Shown here: piece after piece, positions 58,635 to 64,000 of the stretch
Numbering within the stretch: the first letter of the stretch is position 1
Layout: every line of letters begins with the position of its first letter
DNA from: VRUE01 sp963717375
GTDB lineage: Bacteria > Actinomycetota > Thermoleophilia > Solirubrobacterales > 70-9
Length of the DNA stretch: 64,000 nucleotides
NCBI GenBank assembly: GCA_963717375.1
Contig: OY970329.1
Coordinates: 1,550,001-1,614,000, forward strand
Direction: 5' to 3'
Notes under the pieces: model-generated
What the model was told of the DNA's origin: nothing
Databases searched by the model: none
The model's input: only the letters and a program-made list of their open reading frames with translations
Translations under genes and position numbers: made by a program

Positions 58635-59563
58635 GCGTTAGCCGGCGTTAGAGCGAGGTCGAGAATCCGCTCGACCAGTCGCTCGAATGACAGCCCCGCG
58701 GCCTCGGCGGCCTGGGGGAGGAGGCTGGTGTCGGTGAGCCCGGGGATCGCGTTGACCTCGAGCACCTGCGGCCCGTCGCCGCCGAGGATCAGGTCGACGC
58801 GGGAGAAGCCCGAGCAGCCGAGCGCTTCGTAGGCCGCTACTGCCGTCTCGGTCACGGCACTCGCCTCGGCGGCCCCGAGCTCCGCCGGGCAGACGAACGA
58901 CGTGCGGCCGATCTCGTAGCGGGCTTCGAAGTCGTAACTGTCCCCGGCCCGCGGGATCGCCTCGACGATCGGCAGCGGCTCGCCGCCGAGCACGCTGACC
59001 GCCAGCTCGCGGCCGCTGACGAAGCGCTCCAGTAGGACCCTGTCGTCGTAGCTGAAGGCGGAGATCAGCGCCTCGGGCACGTCGAACCAGCTCTCAGCGA
59101 ACTTCACGCCCAGGGCCGAGCCGCCTCGGCTTGGCTTGACAACCAGCGGGAAGCCGAGGCGGTCCTCGAGGCCGCCGAGCGCGTCGGCAGCACCGAGCTC
59201 CCGGAAGGCGGTCTCGTTAAAGGCGAACCAGTCGGGGGTCGGGATCCCGACCGAGCGCAGCTCGTGCTTGGCCAGCACCTTGTCGATGCAGCGCACGCAG
59301 GCCGCCACGCCGGGGCCGGTAAAAGGTATGCCGAGGATTTCGAGCAGCTCCTGGGTGGTGCCGTCCTCACCGCCGGTGCCGTGCATGGCGACAAAGGCGA
59401 CGTCGGGCGCACCGGCGGCCAGCCGCTTGACCAGATCCCCGTCCGCTTCGAGCGGCAGCACTTCGTGACCGAGCCGTCCCAACGCGTCCTCGACCCGGGC
59501 TCCCGATCGCAGCGACACGCCCCGCTCCAGCGAACGGCCGCCTTTGAGCACGGCAACCTTCAT
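58631..59563 (-). CDS. ddl: D-alanine--D-alanine ligase, second copy
   Basis: 310 residues, ATP-grasp. KGGRSLERGVSLRSGARV, MHGTGGEDGTTQELLEILGIPFTGPGVAACVRCIDKVLAKHELR, LVVKPSRGGSALGVKF, EARYEIGRTSFVCPAEL, LEVNAIPGLTDTSLLP (Mg-binding Glu/Asn). Divergent from the copy at 31899 (GGRSLERG versus GGRSSEHD), so not a recent duplicate. ATG overlaps the aminotransferase stop (ATGA). Possibly a different pH/regulation isozyme or an altered-substrate ligase; cannot be told by eye. Confidence 0.92.
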   Translation of the reverse strand: MKVAVLKGGRSLERGVSLRSGARVEDALGRLGHEVLPLEADGDLVKRLAAGAPDVAFVAMHGTGGEDGTTQELLEILGIPFTGPGVAACVRCIDKVLAKHELRSVGIPTPDWFAFNETAFRELGAADALGGLEDRLGFPLVVKPSRGGSALGVKFAESWFDVPEALISAFSYDDRVLLERFVSGRELAVSVLGGEPLPIVEAIPRAGDSYDFEARYEIGRTSFVCPAELGAAEASAVTETAVAAYEALGCSGFSRVDLILGGDGPQVLEVNAIPGLTDTSLLPQAAEAAGLSFERLVERILDLALTPANA

Positions 59564-60927
59564 CCGCCACCCTCGGCGGCTTTGCGGAATGGCAGCACGT
59601 TCTCCGCCTCAGGCGATTCCCGCGGCTGCGCCGGCGATGGCGCTTCCGGCTTCTCCCCGGCGATGGCGCTGTACAGCTCGACCTGCTCCTCGATCGTCTT
59701 GCCGATCCGGCGGATGCCCTCGCGGATCTCCTCCTCGCCGCCGGCGGAGAAGTTGAGCCGCATCGAGTTGTGGCCGCGGCCGTCGACGTAGGCGGCCTGA
59801 CCGGGGACGAAGGCGACGTTCTCCCGCAGCGCCTTCGCCAGCAGGTCGCTGGTGTCGATGTAGGCCGGCAGCGTCGCCCAGATGAAGAGCCCGCCGTCGG
59901 GCTCGGTCCAGGTCGCCTGCGCCGGGAAGTAGCGCTCAAGCGCCTCGAGCATCGCGTCGCGGCGGCTGCGGTAGATCCCGATCAGACTCTCGATGTACTC
60001 GCGCCAACTCCCTTCGCGAAAGTACTCGCGGACGAAGTACTGGGTCAGGGTCGAGGTGCAGAGGTCGGCCGCCTGCTTGCCGAGCACCACCTTCTCCATC
60101 ACCGGCGGCGGCGTTACCGCCCAGCCGAGCCGGATGCCGGGGGAGAGGATCTTCGAGAAGGTGCCGATGTAGATGACGAAGTCGCCGCCGTCCAGTTGAT
60201 AGAGCGGTGGCAGCGCCTCGCCACCGAAGCGCAGCAGGCCGTAGGGGTTGTCCTCGACGATGAGCAGCTCGCGCGAGCGGGCTAGCTCGACCAGGCGGCG
60301 GCGGCGCTCCAGCGACATCGTCACCCCGGCCGGGTTCTGGAAGGTCGGCACCGAGTAGACGAACTTGGGGCGACGGCCTTCCTGATCGAGTCTCTCCAGC
60401 GCCGCTTCCAGCCCATCGATCCGCATCCCATCCGCGTCGCACTCGATCTGGATCGTGTCGGCTTGGTAGCTGCAGAAGACCGGGATCGCACCGGGGTAAG
60501 TCGGCGCCTCGCAGATCACCGCGTCGCCCGGGTCGACGAGCGCCTTGCAGAGCAGGTCGATCGCCTGCTGGCCGCCGGTGGTGACGATCACGTCGTCGGG
60601 GTCGGGCAGCATCCCCTCGGCGCCCATCACCTCGACTATGCAGTCGATCGTCTCTCGGAAGCCCTCGGTGGGGCCGTACTGCAACGCCTCGGCCGCCGAC
60701 TCCTGCGCGATCCGCGTCATCTGCGCGGCGAAGGTCTGGGGCGGGAAGGTCGAGGTGTCCGGCAGGCCGCCGGCGAGCGAGATCACGTCTGGCCGCGCGG
60801 TGACAGCCATCAGGTCCCGCATCGCGGAGGAGCGCATCACCCGCGTTCGCTCGGCGAAAAGGCCGGCGTAGCGCTCGAGGTCGCTGCTGCGCGCGTGGGC
60901 GCGACGGCGGTGGGGGGGCTCCGGCAT
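59560..60927 (-). CDS. PLP-dependent aminotransferase, class I/II
   Basis: 455 residues from ATG 60927 (GTG 60951 also in frame). ISLAGGLPDTSTFPPQTF (the GGLPD lead-in of the LysN/ARO8/MocR-like group), TTGGQQAIDLLCKALVDPGDAVICEAPTYPG, YSVPTFQNPAGVTMSLERRRRLVELA, ILIVEDNPYGLLRF-like LLIVEDNPYG, YIGTFSKILSPGIRLGWAV (Schiff-base Lys in TFSK), and the C-terminal MRLNFSAGGEEEIREGIRRI. No HTH, so not a MocR regulator. Probably a 2-aminoadipate/branched-chain or aromatic aminotransferase. First gene of an operon with ddl. Confidence 0.92.
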   Translation of the reverse strand: MPEPPHRRRAHARSSDLERYAGLFAERTRVMRSSAMRDLMAVTARPDVISLAGGLPDTSTFPPQTFAAQMTRIAQESAAEALQYGPTEGFRETIDCIVEVMGAEGMLPDPDDVIVTTGGQQAIDLLCKALVDPGDAVICEAPTYPGAIPVFCSYQADTIQIECDADGMRIDGLEAALERLDQEGRRPKFVYSVPTFQNPAGVTMSLERRRRLVELARSRELLIVEDNPYGLLRFGGEALPPLYQLDGGDFVIYIGTFSKILSPGIRLGWAVTPPPVMEKVVLGKQAADLCTSTLTQYFVREYFREGSWREYIESLIGIYRSRRDAMLEALERYFPAQATWTEPDGGLFIWATLPAYIDTSDLLAKALRENVAFVPGQAAYVDGRGHNSMRLNFSAGGEEEIREGIRRIGKTIEEQVELYSAIAGEKPEAPSPAQPRESPEAENVLPFRKAAEGGG

Positions 60928-60980
60928 GGGAATAGTGTGGCGGATCGGCACCGACTCGCCGGGGGAGTTAGGTTTTCGGC

Positions 60981-61415
60981 GTGGGATCTTTTTCCGGCAT
61001 CTGCCTTGAGCTCGGCATCGGCATCGCCATCGGGATGCTTGCCGGCACCACCGGCACGCACGGCTCGGCCCGTGGCCGGATGACGATCCTGGCTGGCGCG
61101 ATCGCCCTCGTGATCGGCTTCCTGCTCGCCGGCAGCGCCGACGTCAGCGCCCCGATCGGCGCGCTCGTCTGCCTGCTCGGCGCCGTCGTTGCCTGCCTCA
61201 TCGTCAGCGACGTGGTCAGCGGCGCTGGCCGCCGCGAGGGCAGCGGCAGCGGCGCGCTCGGCTTTCTCGTCTCACTCGCCGCCCTGATCGTCGTCGCGAT
61301 CGCGCTCCTGCTCAAGCCCGCGGTCCTGCTGGTACTCGCCGCGCTCATATGGCTCGGAATTTCGCGTCGCAGGCGCGCCCAGCGCAAACACGCCGGCCTG
61401 CGCGTCCTCCGCTAG
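60981..61415 (+). CDS. Small multi-TM membrane protein, unknown function
   Basis: 144 residues, three or four TM helices (LELGIGIAIGMLAG, MTILAGAIALVIGFLLAG, IGALVCLLGAVVACLIVSDVV, LVSLAALIVVAIALLLKPAVLLVLAALIWLGI) and a basic tail (SRRRRAQRKH). GTG start 6 nt after TAGGTT, so leaderless. No family recognised. It may be expressed with the phosphodiesterase gene that starts 25 nt after its stop. Confidence 0.75.
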   Translation: MGSFSGICLELGIGIAIGMLAGTTGTHGSARGRMTILAGAIALVIGFLLAGSADVSAPIGALVCLLGAVVACLIVSDVVSGAGRREGSGSGALGFLVSLAALIVVAIALLLKPAVLLVLAALIWLGISRRRRAQRKHAGLRVLR

Positions 61416-61440
61416 CGGCCCGAAGCAGCCGTTGGGGATC

Positions 61441-62964
61441 ATGCGGGCAGTGCCTGAGAAGAAGCTGATCCTTACCTACGTCGATTCGCTGCGCACCGAC
61501 ATGCTGCTGCGCGCGGTCGCCGAGGACCGGGCGCCCACCTTCGCTGCCCTGATCGATCGCGGCGTGCTGGTCCCCGATTGCGTCTCCAGCTTCCCCTCCG
61601 TAACCCCGGTCGCCTCGGCCGAGATGGTTACCGGGGTTGGAGCCGACGATCATTGGATCAGCGGCATGAACTGGTACCACCGGCTCGAGCGACGCTACGT
61701 CGAATACGGCTCCTCGCTGGAGGCGAGCCGCGCCTTTGGGGTTTTTCGCACCCTCTACGACCTCGTTTACAACATGAACCTGGCCCACCTCAACCCCGGG
61801 ATTGAGACCGCCTTCGAGCAGCTCGACGATGCCGGCCTGCGCACCGCCTGCACGCCGTTCCTGATCTACCGTGGCCGCCATCGCCACCAGGTCTCGCTCG
61901 AGGGGCTGCTGCGCCGTGCCGTCGAAGCCACGCGGCTTAAGTTCCGCCACCACACCTGGGGCCCAGCCGAGCTCTTCTACGGCGATCTCTACGCCAGCCG
62001 TGAGGTTCCCTGCAAATCGACCTCGATCCCGGGAAGCCGCGACGGCTACTCGGCCTGCTGCGCGGCGGAGTTGGTCAAGGACGACGGCTTCGACTTCCTG
62101 CTCTTCTCGCTGCCCGACAACGACAACTACTCGCATCGCCACGGCCCCGAGGCGAGCGTCGAGTCGATCGCCAAGGCCGACCACTGTTTCGGCAAAGTCG
62201 TCGAGGCGGCGGGCGGCATCGACGACTTCCTCGACCGCTACGCGGTGATCCTGCTCGCCGACCACGCCCAGACGCCGGTGCACCGCGGCCTTCCCCTCGC
62301 CGAACTGCTCTCCCGCGACTGGTCGGTGCTGCAGCCCTCCGAGGCGCGGCCAGAGCTCGCCCAACTCGCCGTCAGCCCAACCGGTCGCGCCGCGCACGTC
62401 TACCTACTGCCCGGGGGGGAGGAGCGCGCCGACCCCGACGCGGTGCGGCGGGCGCTCGGTGTGGTCGAGGGCGTCGACCTGATCTGCCGGTTGGAGCGTG
62501 CCGACGGTGCGCCACTGCGGCGCGGGGAGCCGAGCGCTCCGGAACAAGGAGCTGTGGCCGTGGTCGAACGCGGCGAGGGGCAGCTGCGCTTCCGGCCGGG
62601 GGATGAACTGGCCGATTTACGCGGCGGCCGCTGGCAGGTCGAGGGCGACCTCGCGACCTTGGAGGCCCGGATCGAGGACGGCCGGTTGCGCAGCGACGCC
62701 TACCCCGATCCGCTCGCCCGGGTCTGGGCGGCGCTGGGAAGTCCCCACGCCGGCGACTTCATCCTTTCGCTGGCGCCAGGCTTCGAGGTGGTCGACTGGG
62801 GCGGTGTGACCCATGCCGGCGGCGGGAGCCACGGCTCGCTGCACGCAGGGGACTCGCTCGGTCCGCTGCTCTTTGCCGGCTGCGGCCCCGAGGACCCCGA
62901 CGAGCGCGACCAGTGGGCGCTGCGGGATGTAGTGCCGGTGGTGCTCGAGCACTTTGGGCTATGA
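61441..62964 (+). CDS. Alkaline phosphatase-superfamily phosphodiesterase
   Basis: 507 residues from ATG 61441; TTG 61432 adds three. Type I phosphodiesterase/nucleotide pyrophosphatase fold: LILTYVDSLRTDML (metal Asp), SFPSVTPVASAEMVTGVGADDHWISG (nucleophile Ser/Thr), LPDNDNYSHRHGPEA (Asp-Asn-His), VILLADHAQTPVHRG (Asp-His), and THAGGGSHGSLHAGDSLGPLLFAGCG (last His). No signal peptide, so cytoplasmic or exported by a partner. Substrate unknown: phosphonate, nucleotide or lipid-linked. Its stop overlaps the next gene's ATG. Confidence 0.9.
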   Translation: MRAVPEKKLILTYVDSLRTDMLLRAVAEDRAPTFAALIDRGVLVPDCVSSFPSVTPVASAEMVTGVGADDHWISGMNWYHRLERRYVEYGSSLEASRAFGVFRTLYDLVYNMNLAHLNPGIETAFEQLDDAGLRTACTPFLIYRGRHRHQVSLEGLLRRAVEATRLKFRHHTWGPAELFYGDLYASREVPCKSTSIPGSRDGYSACCAAELVKDDGFDFLLFSLPDNDNYSHRHGPEASVESIAKADHCFGKVVEAAGGIDDFLDRYAVILLADHAQTPVHRGLPLAELLSRDWSVLQPSEARPELAQLAVSPTGRAAHVYLLPGGEERADPDAVRRALGVVEGVDLICRLERADGAPLRRGEPSAPEQGAVAVVERGEGQLRFRPGDELADLRGGRWQVEGDLATLEARIEDGRLRSDAYPDPLARVWAALGSPHAGDFILSLAPGFEVVDWGGVTHAGGGSHGSLHAGDSLGPLLFAGCGPEDPDERDQWALRDVVPVVLEHFGL

Positions 62965-64000
62965 GGTGGCTGGCGACGATCTTCCTCGCCGCCGTGCTCT
63001 GCCTGCCCGCCTCGGCACTCGCGGAGCAGGGGGAAATCTCAGCCACGCAAGCAACCCGCAGCGCCAATCGCGACCCCAACGTTGCCAAGGAGCGCGAGGA
63101 GAACGAGGCTCTGACCCATAGCGCGAGCAAGGTCGACGGCAACTGGGAGGTCGCTTACTTCGCCGACGATAAAGAGGTTGCTTTGGTCATCGTCGATTCG
63201 CAAACAGGGCGGGTGCGCGAGTCCTGGACCGGCTACCAGGTGGCTTGGAAAATGGCACGCGGTTACTCCGGCGCCTTCGGCCACAAGCTCAACGCTCCCT
63301 ATGTCTTCCTGCCGCTCTGCGCGATCTTCCTGCTCGGCCTGGTTGACTGGCGCCGCCGCTGGCGCATCGCCAACCTCGACCTGCTCGTCCTGCTCGGCTT
63401 CGGCGTTTCCAATTTCTTCTTCAACCGGGCGGAAATCGGTGTCTCCGTCCCGCTCCAGTACATCCCCCTCACTTACCTCTTCGGCCGGGCACTGTGGATC
63501 GGGCTGCGCGGCCGGGGGGAGGGGATCGCACCCTCTTGGCCCGCCGCGTGGCTGCTGATCGCCGCCCTTTTCCTTATCGGTTTTCGCGTCGGGCTCAACA
63601 TGGCCGACTCGGGCGCGATCGACGTCGGCTACGCCGGCGTGGTGGGCGCCGATCGGATCTCCCACGGCGAACCTATCTACGCCAACTTTCCGAACGACGT
63701 TTCCCAAGGTGACACTTACGGCCCGGTCAACTATTACGCCTACGTTCCATTCGAGCGGATCTGGCCCTGGTCCGGCTCCTGGGACGACCTCCCCGCTGCC
63801 CACGGCGCGGCGGTCTTCTTCGACCTCGCCACCTTCGCCCTGCTGATCTTCCTCGGACGCCGAATCCGCCCCGGGCCCACCGGCAACAAGCTCGCCGCGA
63901 CCCTGGCCTTCGGCTGGGCCGCCTACCCGTATACAGCCTTCGCCCTGCTTTCGAACTCAAACGACACCCTGGTCGCGATGTTCCTCGTCGCCGCGCTCCT
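62961..64000 (+). CDS. Multi-TM membrane protein, truncated by window end
   Basis: About 346 residues visible, frame open to the edge. ATG overlaps the phosphodiesterase stop (ATGA). A signal-like N-terminus (RWLATIFLAAVLCLPASALA), a small exported domain with TGRVRESWTGYQVAWKMARGYSGAFG (PepSY-like pattern, tentative), then at least six TM helices with NLDLLVLLGFGVSNFFFNRAE, DVSQGDTYGPVNYYAYVPFERIWPW and FALLSNSNDTLVA. The DTYGPVNYYAY loop resembles GT87/GT39-type polyprenyl glycosyltransferases or DUF2029 proteins. Function not assigned; co-expressed with the phosphodiesterase. Confidence 0.75.
   Translation, partial: MRWLATIFLAAVLCLPASALAEQGEISATQATRSANRDPNVAKEREENEALTHSASKVDGNWEVAYFADDKEVALVIVDSQTGRVRESWTGYQVAWKMARGYSGAFGHKLNAPYVFLPLCAIFLLGLVDWRRRWRIANLDLLVLLGFGVSNFFFNRAEIGVSVPLQYIPLTYLFGRALWIGLRGRGEGIAPSWPAAWLLIAALFLIGFRVGLNMADSGAIDVGYAGVVGADRISHGEPIYANFPNDVSQGDTYGPVNYYAYVPFERIWPWSGSWDDLPAAHGAAVFFDLATFALLIFLGRRIRPGPTGNKLAATLAFGWAAYPYTAFALLSNSNDTLVAMFLVAAL

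Noticed and set aside
59560..60927. MocR-type regulator call for the aminotransferase
   Set aside because: The protein lacks the N-terminal GntR-like HTH; its N-terminus starts just before the aminotransferase fold.
61741..61760. TTTTTCGC at 61.74 kb as another palindrome core
   Set aside because: No complementary CGAAAAA within 150 nt; it is ordinary coding sequence (FGVFRTL).

Overview
The window looks like a chromosome segment of a high-G+C actinobacterium, most likely class Thermoleophilia (Solirubrobacterales/Gaiellales type). Four things point there. G+C is roughly two thirds by eye. Several genes appear leaderless, with a TANNNT box 6-7 nt before the start. The actinobacterial kinase/FHA/PASTA division cluster is present. 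Large secreted proteins of the kind common in that class occur. The taxonomic call is inference; no 16S gene is present. The replication origin lies near 51.8-53.3 kb: dnaA, dnaN, recF, a DUF721 gene, gyrB and gyrA run leftward, while rpmH, rnpA, yidD, yidC, jag, rsmG, parA and parB run rightward. DnaA-box-like sites sit in the dnaA-dnaN spacer and a parS-like site sits in the rnpA/yidD overlap.

Layout. 1-4.0 kb: two secreted surface proteins, one with four Ig-like repeats. 4.3-10.85 kb: an unusual array of seven TetR-family genes carrying eight TetR modules (one gene is a tandem fusion), interrupted only by a PIN/Phd toxin-antitoxin pair. 10.8-15.2 kb: enoyl-CoA hydratase, a 459-bp gene-free and partly self-complementary stretch, a sugar porter, metF and a DUF3105 membrane protein. 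15.2-26.8 kb: a surface-polysaccharide locus (FemAB-like and GNAT acyltransferases, sugar transferase, three glycosyltransferases, flippase, O-antigen ligase-like protein, LytR_C protein, CapD-like dehydratase). 26.9-29.4 kb: DedA, UppP and purM with 4-nt overlaps. 29.5-31.8 kb: a receptor-like kinase and a secreted protein with deviant codon use. 31.9-41.0 kb: kinase, fhaA, fhaB, pstP, rodA/ftsW, pbpA, pknB, ddl, an intact division/peptidoglycan signalling operon. 41-44.1 kb: a secreted protein, pheA, an HNH protein and a DUF4760-like protein. 44.2-58.0 kb: origin region. 58.1-64 kb: tRNA-Ile, a DUF151 protein, a second ddl, an aminotransferase, a small membrane protein, a phosphodiesterase and a truncated membrane protein.

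How the parts fit. Much of the window concerns the cell envelope: lipid-carrier recycling (UppP, perhaps DedA), polysaccharide assembly, D-Ala-D-Ala supply (two Ddl), and PASTA-kinase control of elongation and division. The most unusual signals are: (1) three copies of a nested palindrome of 111-124 nt with copy-specific long arms, a shared TTTTTCG/CGAAAAA inner stem, the same asymmetric internal loop and a 32-33 nt apical loop, all in sense orientation, one inside a coding frame and one supplying the rsmG start; (2) the TetR array, in which each of three B-type modules is paired with an A-type module, once by fusion, with a TGGGAAC motif shared by TetR promoters and the region upstream of the surface-protein gene; (3) a possible attenuator before gyrB; (4) fhaA apparently starting at AUC; (5) a homopolymer frameshift and an 18-bp-arm palindrome within the same FemAB-like gene. 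Most other six-frame ORFs are antisense shadows created by high G+C and are omitted.
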